In this document: positions 43,891 through 52,745 of the stretch, one piece after another | Layout of the letters: each line of letters begins with the position of its first letter | Numbering within the stretch: the stretch's first letter is position 1 | Assembly (NCBI RefSeq): GCF_000373625.1 | Contig: NZ_KB891997.1 | Location: forward strand, 372,001-436,000 | Reading direction: 5' to 3' | Source: Streptomyces sp. LaPpAH-108 | GTDB taxonomy: Bacteria > Actinomycetota > Actinomycetes > Streptomycetales > Streptomycetaceae | Length of the DNA: 64,000 nucleotides | The notes under the pieces: model-generated | What the model saw: only the letters and a program-made list of their open reading frames with translations | What the model was told of the DNA's origin: nothing | The model's database searches: none | Made by a program: the position numbers and the translations under genes

Positions 43891-44478
43891 TCAGGCGGGC
43901 GGCTCGTCCGGATCGTCCGGCGGATACGTGATGCGCCCGTCCGCGACGTGCGCGTGGGGGTCCAGGGTGGCGGGCTTCGTCGACGTGGCCGACATGATGT
44001 GGTCGACGTCGGCGCCCGCGACGAGCAGCGCGTCCGTGATGAGCCTGCGGTGGCAGCGCCAGGGCACCGCCTCGCTGCACATGATGGCGGGCCTGCCGTG
44101 CTCGGCCAGCTCCAGCAGCTCGTCCAGGCCCTCGTGGAACTCGTCGGTGGCCATGTGGTCGGCGTAGTCGCGGAACGCCTTGACCCGCCAGGCCCCGTTG
44201 GGGGTCGGCACGTCCTTGGGGGTGTACCGCCGCCCGCCCAGCTCGGGAATCCAGCGGTACTCGATGTCGTCCGGCAGCGCCTCGGCGATGGCCGCCTGGT
44301 TCCACTGCGGGAACTTGCGCGAGGACGGGAAGGAGCGCACGTCCACCAGGTGGGTGATGCCGTTCGCGCGCAGCATCGCCACCACGTCGTCGAAGTCACG
44401 GGTGGAATGGCCCACCGTGCAGACGCGCTTCCGCTCGCCGCCCTCGCGCCGGGTTCCAGGCCGCCGTTTCCCGGCCAA
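43891..44478 (-). CDS. DUF488 family protein
   Basis: 195-aa soluble protein. Family pattern: VCTVGHSTRDFDDVVAML, LVDVRSFPSSRKFPQWN, YRWIPELGGRR, GWRVKAFRDYADHM-like region (here AWRVKAFRDYADHM) and the nuclease-like IMCSEAVPWRCHRRLITDAL with its paired Cys and His. The start is a TTG at 44478, only 9 bp after the upstream gene's stop and without a strong ribosome site, so it may be off by some codons. The biochemical role of the family is unknown. Confidence 0.88.
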   Translation of the reverse strand: MAGKRRPGTRREGGERKRVCTVGHSTRDFDDVVAMLRANGITHLVDVRSFPSSRKFPQWNQAAIAEALPDDIEYRWIPELGGRRYTPKDVPTPNGAWRVKAFRDYADHMATDEFHEGLDELLELAEHGRPAIMCSEAVPWRCHRRLITDALLVAGADVDHIMSATSTKPATLDPHAHVADGRITYPPDDPDEPPA

Positions 44479-44487
44479 CCCGGGCCG

Positions 44488-45348
44488 TCAGACCTGTACG
44501 GGCCGCACGTGGACGCGGCCACTGACGACCTTGACCTCCCAGTCCGGCTCGTGCACCGAGGCCGGGCCCCGGACCGCCTCGCCGTCGTCCAGGCGGAACT
44601 CGCTGCCGTGCCACGGGCACTGCACACAGCCGTCCGAGGTGACCTTGCCCTCGTGCAGGGGGCCGCCCGCGTGGGTGCAGGTGTCCGACAGCGCGTACAC
44701 CTTGCCGTCGTGCCGTACGACGACGACCGGGACGCCGTCCGCCTCGCACCGCACGAGCTTGTTCTCGCTGAGTTCGGCCAGCGCCACGACCTCGGTCCAG
44801 TCCGAGGCGGGTTCCTGGAACGCGGTGTGGCTGACGCCGACACCGTCGACGAACGACAGATGGCCGCCGAGGTAGGCGGCTCCGGCCGCGATGCCCAGGC
44901 CCAGCAGGCTCAGGGCCGCACCCGCGCGATGGTGGCCCGCGCGGCGCACCAGCCAGGAACTCGCCTGCACCACGGTGGCGGCGGAGTTGCCCACCGCGTG
45001 CACCAGACCGACCCGCTGCGGCGGGCCGTAGGTGTCGGCCCAGTCGGACGCGCCGGTCGCCGCGGTGGGCACCGTCGCGAGCAGACCGAAGCCGATGAGC
45101 CGCTGCGCGGCGGCCGTCCCGGACTTTCCGGCCGTCAGGTCCAGCACGGTGGCCATGCTCCACGCGCCGATGGGCAGATCGGTGAGCACGGGGTGCAGCG
45201 CGTGGCCCAGCCAGGTGCCGGACAGCGCGTCCTTGACCGGGGCGTCGCGCGTCGCGCGCCCCACCAGGCCGGCGGCCTTGCTCGCCGGACCGTCGAGAAC
45301 CTGCATGTTCCCGATCTCGTTGATGGCGTCCTCGACCAGCTTTGGCAT
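44488..45348 (-). CDS. Rieske [2Fe-2S] protein fused to DUF2231 membrane domain
   Basis: 286 aa. The ATG at 45348 has GAGGAG 9 nt upstream. Residues about 40-175 are a DUF2231-type four-helix membrane domain (GHALHPVLTDLPIGAWSMA, GASDWADTYGPPQRVGLVHA, WLVRRAGHHRAGAALSLLGL); residues about 185-286 are a Rieske domain with ligands in CTHAGGPLHEG and CPWHGSEFRL. The fold would anchor a one-electron carrier at the membrane; the partner reductase or oxidase is not encoded nearby. Confidence 0.92.
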   Translation of the reverse strand: MPKLVEDAINEIGNMQVLDGPASKAAGLVGRATRDAPVKDALSGTWLGHALHPVLTDLPIGAWSMATVLDLTAGKSGTAAAQRLIGFGLLATVPTAATGASDWADTYGPPQRVGLVHAVGNSAATVVQASSWLVRRAGHHRAGAALSLLGLGIAAGAAYLGGHLSFVDGVGVSHTAFQEPASDWTEVVALAELSENKLVRCEADGVPVVVVRHDGKVYALSDTCTHAGGPLHEGKVTSDGCVQCPWHGSEFRLDDGEAVRGPASVHEPDWEVKVVSGRVHVRPVQV

Positions 45349-45535
45349 GACAGTCGCTCCTCGTCGCGGGCGGGCGGACATGTCGAGCGGCCTCCCGGGC
45401 GCTTCCGCCTCATGCTCCCACCGCACGGGTACCCCGGCCACCGGAGCATGTGCGCGGCGAGGGACGGGAGTTCACCGCAGGGTCCGTGTGGTGCGCGGGA
45501 GTTCGCCGTGGTGATGCGCGGGGGTTCGCCCCTGC

Positions 45536-45754
45536 TCAGCCCCGCTCCCACGCCTGCGGACCGCCGCCCCGCCACTCGACCCAGGGACCGGCCGCCACGT
45601 CCGACGCCTCGACGTCCTCCATGCCCGCGCGGCGCAGGAACTCGGCCACGTCGAGCAGCGTGTACGCCATCCCCACGAACCGGTCGCCGACGCGCACCCG
45701 GCGTCCCCCGTCCTCGGCGGGCGGGTACACGACTACGGGAGGCAGGGCGGCCAT
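45536..45754 (-). CDS. Small conserved-looking protein, function unknown
   Basis: 72 aa from the ATG at 45754. It begins MAALPPVVVYPPAEDGGRRV, followed by GDRFVGMAYTLLDVAEFLRRAG, shown by its VGMAYTLLDVAEF core, a pattern of one beta-hairpin and an amphipathic helix. No signal or membrane segment. Compositionally it behaves like coding sequence (GC-rich third positions) and the opposite-strand frames do not. I do not recognise a family. Confidence 0.6.
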   Translation of the reverse strand: MAALPPVVVYPPAEDGGRRVRVGDRFVGMAYTLLDVAEFLRRAGMEDVEASDVAAGPWVEWRGGGPQAWERG

Positions 45755-45795
45755 GCCCCCAGCGTGGCCCGGTCGGCGGCCCGCCGCACGCGCGG

Positions 45796-46038
45796 CTACT
45801 CCACGGCGGGGTCCTCCTGGCTGCACCGCACCGCCGTCCTGACCGCCTCCTCCAGACGGTCCCGGTCCTCGCCCGTCGCCGTCGCGTACGAGGTGATCGC
45901 GTCCTGTACGGCGTCGTAGACCGCGCGCCAGCGCTGCCGCTGCGCGTCGTACTCGGCGCCGCTGAGACCGGCCAGCCGGGCCCGCTCGATCTCGGCGGAC
46001 CGCTCCAGCGCGATCAGGCTGTCGGGGATGTCTGCCAC
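45796..46038 (-). CDS. Small helical protein, function unknown
   Basis: 80 aa from a GTG at 46038 (no strong ribosome site). The sequence is charged and almost entirely helical in character: SLIALERSAEIERARLAG, EYDAQRQRWRAVYDAVQDAI, GEDRDRLEEAVRTAV. A heptad-like hydrophobic spacing suggests a short coiled coil. No function can be assigned; it ends 42 bp before the start of the next minus-strand gene. Confidence 0.6.
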   Translation of the reverse strand: MADIPDSLIALERSAEIERARLAGLSGAEYDAQRQRWRAVYDAVQDAITSYATATGEDRDRLEEAVRTAVRCSQEDPAVE

Positions 46039-46536
46039 GAGGGGATCGTAAGCCGGGGGAGGGCGGGCCGCGCCCCGGGCGGCGAGGGATTCCCGGGGAG
46101 TCGACCGGTGTATCCGTTGCCGACGGCCTCATGGATGGGTCCGGGATCTTTCTTTCACCTGATCGGGTGATTGACCAATCCGCCGGACCGCCGGGACCGG
46201 ATTCCCCGTGTGAGGGATGAGGAGAAGGACGAGCGAGGGCCGCGGGGTCCGCACCCGATGGGCGGGCCGGTCGCGGGGTGTGCCGCGCCGACGAGGGCCG
46301 GGCGGACGGCGGCGGGCGTCCGTCCGCCGATGCGTCCGGCCGTCGTGGAGGGCGTGGCGCGGGACCGGGGTGCGGCTCCGGTCCGGCGGTGCGGTGTTCT
46401 CGCCGTGCCGTCCCGGCGACAGCGGCCCTCGGGGCGGCTCCGGTGCGAGAGCGGCGTGCCGGGGCCGCACTCGTCCTTCTCTTTCTCCCTCTCTTCTCTT
46501 CCCTTCTCTTTCTGCCGCCCTTGAGAGGACCGATCC
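46039..46536. promoter_or_regulatory. Intergenic region upstream of the lipid-modification operon
   Basis: About 500 bp between divergent genes, with no convincing open reading frame. It contains a near-palindrome CACCTGATCGGGTG at 46156-46169 in a locally AT-richer patch, which could be an operator, and an uninterrupted 40-nt pyrimidine tract at 46474-46513 just before the ribosome site of the first gene. I cannot place a -35/-10 pair with confidence. Confidence 0.4.
46474..46513 (+). repeat. 40-nt homopyrimidine tract in the 5' leader of the lipid operon
   Basis: Only T and C over 40 nt, made of irregular TCTCTT/CCCTTC units, 10 bp before the GAGAGGA ribosome site. Homopurine-homopyrimidine mirror-like DNA can form triplex (H-DNA); the mRNA leader would be unstructured. 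Confidence 0.8.
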
Positions 46537-47802
46537 ATGCGTCACACCGCCGTCGTCGGCAGCGGCGTCGCCGGGCTGACCGCCGCCCATGTGCTGGCCC
46601 GCTCGCACCGCGTCACCCTCTACGAGGCCGACGCCCGCCTCGGCGGCCACGCGCACACCCATGACCTCGCCCGGCCCGGCGGTGGCCCCCCGCTGCGGGT
46701 GGACTCGGGTTTCATCGTGCACAACCGCCGCACCTACCCCCACCTGCTCCGCCTCTTCCGTGAACTCGGCGTCGCCACACAGGAGTCGGAGATGAGCATG
46801 TCCGTGCGGTGCGAGGGCTGCGGTCTGGAGTACGCCGGTGCGCGCGGCCCACGCGGGCTGTTCGCAAGGCCGTCCAACGCGCTGCGCGTCCCGTATCTGC
46901 GGATGCTCGCGGAGATCCCGGCCTTCCACCGCGCCGCCCGTCGGCTCCTCGATCGCGGAGGTGACGGTGAACTCGCGCTCACGCTGGGGCAGTTCCTCGA
47001 CCGCTCGGGCTTCTCCCCTTATTTCCGCGCCCACTTCATGACCCCGCTGGTCTCCGCCGTCTGGTCCTGCGACGCGCAGACCGCTCAACGCTACCCGGCC
47101 GCCTATCTGTTCAGGTTTCTCGACCACCACGGGATGCTCTCCGTGACCGGCTCCCCGGTGTGGCGGACCGTCACCGGAGGCTCCCGCACCTACGTCGACC
47201 GGGTCGCGGCCCGGCTGCACGAGGTCTGCACCGCCACCCCCGTCCGCACCGTGCTGCGGCACACGGACGGCGCCGAGGTGATCACCGAGGACGGCCGCAC
47301 GGCCGCGTACGACCACGTGGTCGTCGCCGTCCACCCCGACCAGGCGCTGCGCCTCCTCGGCGACGCCACCCCGCACGAGAAGGAACTCCTCGGCGCCTTC
47401 CGTTACTCCCGCAACCCCACCCTGCTGCACACCGACACCGCCCTGCTGCCCCGCGCCCGGGCCGCCCGCGCCTCCTGGAACTACCTGATGCCCGCCTGCG
47501 ACGCGGGCGCGGACCGGGTGCGCGTCAGCTACGACATGAACCGCCTCCAGTGCCTGGCCACGGACGAGCCCCACATCGTCACCCTCGGCGGAGCGGACCG
47601 GGTGGCCCCGGACCGGGTGCTGGCCCGGATGACGTACGAACACCCGGTGTACACGCCGGAGTCGGTGGCCGCCCAGCAGCGGCTGCCCGAACTCGCCACC
47701 GGCGTCACGGCGTTCGCGGGCGCCTATCACGGCTGGGGGTTCCACGAGGACGGCTGCCGCAGCGGGGTGGAGGCGGCTGCCGCGCTGGGGGTGCGCTGGT
47801 GA
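46537..47802 (+). CDS. FAD-dependent amine-oxidase-fold oxidoreductase
   Basis: 421 aa, first gene of a five-gene coupled operon. GAGAGGA lies 7 nt before the ATG. Dinucleotide-binding motif VVGSGVAGLTAAHVL at residues 5-19 and LYEADARLGGHAHT, VDSGFIVHNRRTYPHL, FMTPLVSAVWS, FRFLDHHGMLSVTGSPVWRTV-like region and a C-terminal GAYHGWGFHEDGCRSG. This is the desaturase/amine-oxidase-like group (COG2907 type) found next to CFA-synthase and DUF1365 genes in many bacteria, and it probably oxidises a lipid acyl chain; the reaction here is unproven. Confidence 0.9.
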   Translation: MRHTAVVGSGVAGLTAAHVLARSHRVTLYEADARLGGHAHTHDLARPGGGPPLRVDSGFIVHNRRTYPHLLRLFRELGVATQESEMSMSVRCEGCGLEYAGARGPRGLFARPSNALRVPYLRMLAEIPAFHRAARRLLDRGGDGELALTLGQFLDRSGFSPYFRAHFMTPLVSAVWSCDAQTAQRYPAAYLFRFLDHHGMLSVTGSPVWRTVTGGSRTYVDRVAARLHEVCTATPVRTVLRHTDGAEVITEDGRTAAYDHVVVAVHPDQALRLLGDATPHEKELLGAFRYSRNPTLLHTDTALLPRARAARASWNYLMPACDAGADRVRVSYDMNRLQCLATDEPHIVTLGGADRVAPDRVLARMTYEHPVYTPESVAAQQRLPELATGVTAFAGAYHGWGFHEDGCRSGVEAAAALGVRW

Positions 47803-48542
47803 CCCTGCCCGCCGTGCCCGCGCTGTACCCCTGCACGATCCACCATGTGCGCAGGGCGCCCTTCCGGTACGCCCTGCGGCACCGCACGTACCTGTGGCTG
47901 GTCGATCTCGACCGGCTGCCGCGACTCCCGTGGTTCATGAGGCCGTTGGCGCGCTTCCGGGCCCGCGACCACTTCACCGGCGACGCCCCGGCGATCCGTA
48001 CCGCGCTCGACGCCTTCCTCGCCGGGCACGGCATCGACCTGGCGGGCGGCCCGGTCGTGATGCTCACCCACGCCCGCGTCCTCGGATACGTCTTCAACCC
48101 GCTGACCCTGTACTGGTGTCACGACCCCGACGGCACCCCGCGCTGCGTGGTCGCCGAGGTGCACAACACCTACGGCGGGCGCCACGCCTATCTGTTGCAC
48201 CCCGGCCCCGACCAAGTCGCCGCCACCGACAAGGAGTTCTACGTCTCACCGTTCTTCCCGGTGGACGGCCGCTACGAGATGCGGCTGCCGCTGCCCGGCG
48301 AACGCCTCCAGCTGTCCCTGCGCCTGGACCGGCCCGGCGCCCCGCCCTTCACCGCCACGGTCCACGGCCGCCGCCGCGCCGCCACTCCGGCCGCGCTGCT
48401 GCGCCTGGCCCTGCGCCACCCCTGGTCCACCCTCGCGGTCTCGGCCGCCATCCGCTTCCACGGCATCCGCCTGTACCTGCGCGGTCTGCCGGTACGGCCC
48501 CGCCCCGGCAGCCACCCACGTCACCCGGAGATCCCCACATGA
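47799..48542 (+). CDS. DUF1365 family protein
   Basis: 247 aa. The GTG at 47799 overlaps the oxidoreductase stop (GTGA). The family signature is clear: ALYPCTIHHVRRAPFRYALRH shown by its IHHVRRAPFRY core, YLWLVDLDRLPRLPW, VLTHARVLGYVFNPLTLYWC-type segment (here MLTHARVLGYVFNPLTLYW), VVAEVHNTYGGRHAYLL and KEFYVSPFFPVDGRYEMRL. The biochemical function of DUF1365 is not settled; it is constantly associated with FAD oxidoreductase and CFA-type methyltransferase genes and is thought to belong to lipid modification. Confidence 0.92.
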   Translation: MTLPAVPALYPCTIHHVRRAPFRYALRHRTYLWLVDLDRLPRLPWFMRPLARFRARDHFTGDAPAIRTALDAFLAGHGIDLAGGPVVMLTHARVLGYVFNPLTLYWCHDPDGTPRCVVAEVHNTYGGRHAYLLHPGPDQVAATDKEFYVSPFFPVDGRYEMRLPLPGERLQLSLRLDRPGAPPFTATVHGRRRAATPAALLRLALRHPWSTLAVSAAIRFHGIRLYLRGLPVRPRPGSHPRHPEIPT

Positions 48543-49843
48543 CGACAGCCGACCACCGCCCCGCGACGCGCGCCCGCATCCCGCGCGCCCGGGACACCCG
48601 CGCCCGGGACACCGAGGGCGTGGACCCCGCCCGCTGGCCCGACGTGGCCGTCGTACCCCGCGCCTCCTGGCCCGTACGGCACGTCGCCGCCGCCGTCGTA
48701 CGCCACGCGCTGCGCCGACTGCCCCTGCGCGTCCGGCTCGCGGGCGGGGCCACCCTCGGCCTGGGCGGCCCGCTGATCGAGATCCACGACCCCGACGCCT
48801 TCCACGCCCGCGTCGGCACCGGCGGGCTCATCGGCTTCGGCGAGTCGTACCTGGCGGGGGAGTGGGACGCCCCCGACCTGGTCGGCGCCCTCACCGTGCT
48901 CGCGGCCCACGCGGCCGAGCTGGTCCCGGCCCCGCTGCAACGCCTGCGCGGACTGTGGGCCCCGAGGCAACCGGCCACCCGCCGCAACACCGCCGACGGC
49001 GCCCGCGACAACATCAGCCACCACTACGACCTGTCCAACGACCTCTTCGCCCTCTTCCTGGACGACACCCTCACCTACTCCGCCGCCGTCTTCCGGGGCT
49101 TCCCCGCCGAGTGGTCCCTGCTCGCCGCCGCCCAGCACCGCAAGACCGACCGTCTGCTCGACATGGCCGCCGTCGGCGAGGGCACCAGGCTCCTGGAGAT
49201 CGGCACCGGCTGGGGCGAACTCGCCCTGCGCGCCGCCGCCCGGGGCGCCCACGTCACCTCCCTCACCCTCTCCCGCGAACAGCGCGACCTCGCCCTGCGC
49301 CGCGTGCGCGAGGCGGGCCTCGGCGACCGTGTCACCGTCGAGCTGCGCGACTACCGCGAGGCGCGCGGCAGCTACGACGCGATCGTCAGCGTGGAGATGC
49401 TGGAGGCCGTCGGCGCCGAGTTCTGGCCGGTCTACTTCCGCACCCTCGACGCCCGCCTCGCCCCCGGCGGCCGGGCCGCGCTCCAGGCCATCACCATGCC
49501 CCACGACCGGATGCTGGCCAGCCGGAACACCCACACCTGGATCCAGAAGTACGTCTTCCCCGGCGGCCTGCTGCCCTCCATGGAGGCCGTCGAGCAGACC
49601 GTGCGCGAGCACACCGCGCTGGCCGTCGCCCGCCGCGACGCCTTCGGCGCGCACTACGCCGAGACCCTGCGGCTGTGGCGCGAGCGGTTCACCGACCGCT
49701 CCGACGAGGTCACCGCCCTCGGCTTCGACACGGTCTTCCGGCGGCTGTGGACCTTCTACCTCGCCTACTCCGAGGCCGGGTTCCGCTCCGGCTATCTCGA
49801 CGTCCAGCAGTATCTGCTCACCAAGGAGAACCCCGCCCCATGA
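48539..49843 (+). CDS. Cyclopropane-fatty-acid synthase-like methyltransferase lacking active-site Cys
   Basis: 434-aa SAM-dependent enzyme. A variable N-terminal lipid-binding region is followed by the CFA core: NISHHYDLSNDLFALFLDD near residue 160, SAM motif LLEIGTGWGELALRAA and VEMLEAVG. In classical synthases the core continues with YSCAYW-like sequence, where Cys takes part in bicarbonate/substrate positioning; here it reads TYSAAVF, so that Cys is Ala. This points to methyl transfer without ring closure or another chemistry. Start overlaps upstream stop (ATGA), as does its own stop with the next gene. Confidence 0.92.
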   Translation: MTTADHRPATRARIPRARDTRARDTEGVDPARWPDVAVVPRASWPVRHVAAAVVRHALRRLPLRVRLAGGATLGLGGPLIEIHDPDAFHARVGTGGLIGFGESYLAGEWDAPDLVGALTVLAAHAAELVPAPLQRLRGLWAPRQPATRRNTADGARDNISHHYDLSNDLFALFLDDTLTYSAAVFRGFPAEWSLLAAAQHRKTDRLLDMAAVGEGTRLLEIGTGWGELALRAAARGAHVTSLTLSREQRDLALRRVREAGLGDRVTVELRDYREARGSYDAIVSVEMLEAVGAEFWPVYFRTLDARLAPGGRAALQAITMPHDRMLASRNTHTWIQKYVFPGGLLPSMEAVEQTVREHTALAVARRDAFGAHYAETLRLWRERFTDRSDEVTALGFDTVFRRLWTFYLAYSEAGFRSGYLDVQQYLLTKENPAP

Positions 49844-51162
49844 GCACCACATCCCCGAGGCGGACCGGTGCCGCCCACCGGATCGCGGACCTCGCCGAGG
49901 AGGCCGTCGGCACCCGGCTGCCCATCCGGCTGCGCGCCTGGGACGGCAGCGAGACCGGACCACCCGGCGCCCCCGTGGTCGTCGTACGCTCCCGGCGCGC
50001 GCTGCGCCGACTGCTGTGGCAGCCCGGCGAACTCGGCCTCGCCCAGGCGTACATCACCGGCGAGATCGACATCGAGGGCGACCTCGCCGAGGGGCTGCGC
50101 GCCGTCTGGGCCGCCGCCCGCGCACGGGGCACCCACGCCCCGCGCCTCACCCTCGCCGACCGGGCCCGCGCCGCCGTCGAAGCCGTACGCCTCGGCGCCG
50201 TCGGACCACCGCCGCCCGCCCCCGCCTCCCAGGCCCGGCTGCGCGGCGCACTCCACACCAGGTCCCGCGACCGCGCCGCGATCAGCCACCACTACGACCT
50301 GTCCAACGACTTCTACCGCCTGCTCCTCGACGACACCATGGCCTACTCCTGCGGCTACTGGACGGGCGAGGCGGCAGAGGACGACGATTCCGCCCCGGCC
50401 CGCGCCCAGCGCGCCAAGCTGGAACTGATCTGCCGCAAGCTCGGGCTGCGCCCCGGCGCCCGGCTGCTCGACATCGGCTGCGGCTGGGGCTCGCTCACGC
50501 TGTACGCCGCCGAGCGGCACAAGGCCCGGGTCACCGCCGTCACCCTCGCCCGCGAACAGGCCGCCCACGTCCGCGAACAGGTCCGCGAGCGGGGACTTGC
50601 GGACCTGATCGAGGTGGTGTGCCAGGACTACCGCGACATCACCGGCTCCGGGTACGACGCGGTCGCCACCGTGGAGATGGGGGAGCACGTCGGCGACGCC
50701 GAGTACCCCGCCTTCGCCGCGGCGCTGCACCGGCTCGTCGTGCCGGAGGGCCGGGTGCTGGTCCAGCAGATGTCGCGAGGTCACCGCGCGCCGGGCGGCG
50801 GCGCCTTCATCGAGGCGTACATCGCACCCGACATGCACATGCGACCGCTCGGTGAGACCGTCGGGCTGCTGGAGGGGGCCGGACTCGAGGTGCGCTCGGT
50901 GGAATCGCTGCGCGAGCATTACGTGCGCACCGTGGCCGCCTGGCACCGCACCCTGGAACGCCGCTGGGACGACGTCGTACGCCTCGTCGGCGCGGAGACC
51001 GCCCGCGTCTGGCGGCTCTACCTGGCCGGTGGTGCGCTCGCCTTCGAGGAACGGCGCATGGGCGTGGACCAGATCCTCTGCGTCCGCCCCTCCGACACGG
51101 GCGCGAGCGGACTGGCCCGGCCCGAGGGCGCGGACTGGTACCGGGGACTGGAGCAGCCGTGA
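49840..51162 (+). CDS. Cyclopropane-fatty-acyl-phospholipid synthase
   Basis: 440-aa SAM-dependent methyltransferase. It keeps the full active-site set: AISHHYDLSNDFYRLLLDD, then MAYSCGYW with the Cys, SAM motif LLDIGCGWGSLTLYAAE, VTLAREQ, VEMGEHVG and the C-terminal HYVRTVAAWHRTLERR and YLAGGALAFEERRMGV. It should methylenate unsaturated acyl chains of membrane phospholipids. Adjacent to a diverged paralogue, with 4-bp overlaps at both ends. Confidence 0.95.
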   Translation: MSTTSPRRTGAAHRIADLAEEAVGTRLPIRLRAWDGSETGPPGAPVVVVRSRRALRRLLWQPGELGLAQAYITGEIDIEGDLAEGLRAVWAAARARGTHAPRLTLADRARAAVEAVRLGAVGPPPPAPASQARLRGALHTRSRDRAAISHHYDLSNDFYRLLLDDTMAYSCGYWTGEAAEDDDSAPARAQRAKLELICRKLGLRPGARLLDIGCGWGSLTLYAAERHKARVTAVTLAREQAAHVREQVRERGLADLIEVVCQDYRDITGSGYDAVATVEMGEHVGDAEYPAFAAALHRLVVPEGRVLVQQMSRGHRAPGGGAFIEAYIAPDMHMRPLGETVGLLEGAGLEVRSVESLREHYVRTVAAWHRTLERRWDDVVRLVGAETARVWRLYLAGGALAFEERRMGVDQILCVRPSDTGASGLARPEGADWYRGLEQP

Positions 51163-51965
51163 CCGGCTTCGCGTGGGGCGCCTTCGCCCTGAACCTCGGC
51201 TGGGCCGCGGCGACCGCCTTCGGCGTCATGGCCGTCACGTTCGCCGTCGCGGTCCGCAAGGGCGTGCACCGGGTCGTGGACATCGCCTGGGGCGCGGCCT
51301 TCGCCGCCGTCGCGGTGGTCACCCTCGCGGCCTCGGCCGGGGAGGGCGACACGGGCCGACGGGTCCTCGTCACGGTCCTCACCGTCGTCTGGGGGCTGCG
51401 GCTGGCCGTGCACATCGGGCGCCGGGGCCGGGGCCACGGCGAGGACCCGCGCTACGCCGCGCTCCTCGCCAAGTCCCCCGGCAACCGGAACCTCTACGCC
51501 CTGCGGATGGTCCACCTCCTCCAAGGCGCCCTGGTCTGGCTGGTCTCGCTGCCGGTGCAGGCCGCCCCGTACGCGTCGCCCGCCGTCTCCGGCCTGGCCT
51601 GGCTGGGCACGGCGGTGTGGGCGGTGGGGATGTTCTTCGAGACCGTGGGCGACGCCCAGCTCGCCCGCTTCAAGGCCGACCCCGCCCACAAGGGCCGCAT
51701 CATGGACCGGGGCCTGTGGCGGCTGACCCGCCACCCCAACTACTTCGGCGACTTCTGCGTCTGGTGGGGCCTCTTCCTCGTCGCCTGCGACGGCGGCTGG
51801 GCCCCGGCCGCGGTGTCCGTGGTCGCCCCGGTGGTGATGAGCTTCCTGCTCGTCAACGGCAGCGGGAAGCGAATGCTGGAGCGGCACATGGCGGGGCGGC
51901 CGGGCTGGGACGCGTACGTGGCCCGCACGAGCGGCTTCTTCCCGAGGCCGCCGAAGAAGGGGTAG
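51159..51965 (+). CDS. DUF1295 / steroid 5-alpha-reductase-like membrane protein
   Basis: 268-aa polytopic membrane protein. Helices include the segments NLGWAAATAFGVMAVTFAVA and LSLPVQ; the family signature is MDRGLWRLTRHPNYFGDFCVWWG near residue 185, with GVHRVVDIAWG and NRNLYALRMV upstream. The family reduces C=C bonds of lipids or isoprenoids with NADPH in characterised members. Last gene of the operon (GTGA overlap with the preceding gene) and convergent with the anti-sigma gene. Confidence 0.93.
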   Translation: MTGFAWGAFALNLGWAAATAFGVMAVTFAVAVRKGVHRVVDIAWGAAFAAVAVVTLAASAGEGDTGRRVLVTVLTVVWGLRLAVHIGRRGRGHGEDPRYAALLAKSPGNRNLYALRMVHLLQGALVWLVSLPVQAAPYASPAVSGLAWLGTAVWAVGMFFETVGDAQLARFKADPAHKGRIMDRGLWRLTRHPNYFGDFCVWWGLFLVACDGGWAPAAVSVVAPVVMSFLLVNGSGKRMLERHMAGRPGWDAYVARTSGFFPRPPKKG

Positions 51966-51995
51966 GCGCACCCCGGGTCCGTGGGCTCGGCGGAG

Positions 51996-52745
51996 CTACG
52001 CGGGAAGGCTCAGCAGGGTGACGGGCGCGGTGGTCGGCCGGGGCGAACCGCCCGCCGGTTCCACCGTGACGCCGACCCCGGAGGCCCCGGCCACCGGGCC
52101 CCGCAGCAGCACGGTCTGACTGCGCAGCACCGGGTTCATCAGCCCGGCCGACCGCATCGTCCCGCCGTCGTCGAACCACAGCTGGTACACCTTGCCGTCC
52201 GGCGGCGCGGGCATCCGCGAGGCCATGAACACCGCCCGGTCCCGCTCCGCCGACACCACCACCGTGCCCGTGCCGCCCGCCACCCGCACCGTCGCCGACT
52301 TGGCGTCCGGCGCCGCCAGCACCCCCGCCACCTCGTCGGCCCGGCCCTCCGCCACGGCGGCCCGCCGCGTGGCGTCCTGGGCCCGCTCGTACTGCCACAG
52401 CGCCGTACCCCCGAACGCCGCCGCGACGGCGACGGACGCGGCCAGCGCCCATGCGAGCGGACCACGCGTACGTCGCCTGGTCGTACGCAGACGCGCGGTC
52501 GGCGCCGTACCCGGCGCCACCTGACGCACCGAGGCGATCCGGCGCAGCACCTCCGCGCGCAGCGCGGGCCGTACCGGCACCGTCGCCGCGAGCCCCAGCC
52601 GGGCCGCCGTCGCCTCGAACTCCGCGACCTCCAGCGCGCAGGACGCACAGTGGGCCAGATGCCGTTCGACACCGGCGCGCTCGTCCTCGTCCAGGGCGTC
52701 CAGCGCGTAGGCGCCGGTCAGGGTGTGCGGATCGGCCGCGCTCAC
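51996..52745 (-). CDS. Membrane-anchored anti-sigma factor (RskA type)
   Basis: 249 aa. The GTG at 52745 overlaps the sigma-factor stop (GTGA). The N-terminal anti-sigma domain has the zinc motif H29-x3-C33-x2-C36 (HLAHCASC); a single membrane helix LAWALAASVAVAAAFGGTAL lies near residues 100-120; the outer part is an RskA C-terminal domain (VAGGTGTVVVSAERDRAVFM, shown by its GTGTVVVSAERD core, and KVYQLWFDDGG). It should hold the co-encoded sigma factor at the membrane and release it by regulated proteolysis or redox change at the zinc site. Confidence 0.92.
   Translation of the reverse strand: MSAADPHTLTGAYALDALDEDERAGVERHLAHCASCALEVAEFEATAARLGLAATVPVRPALRAEVLRRIASVRQVAPGTAPTARLRTTRRRTRGPLAWALAASVAVAAAFGGTALWQYERAQDATRRAAVAEGRADEVAGVLAAPDAKSATVRVAGGTGTVVVSAERDRAVFMASRMPAPPDGKVYQLWFDDGGTMRSAGLMNPVLRSQTVLLRGPVAGASGVGVTVEPAGGSPRPTTAPVTLLSLPA

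Noticed and set aside
46537..51965. Carotenoid biosynthesis cluster, suggested by the FAD oxidoreductase resembling a phytoene desaturase
   Set aside because: There is no phytoene synthase, GGPP synthase or lycopene cyclase. The neighbours (DUF1365, CFA-type, DUF1295) are those of acyl-lipid modification.
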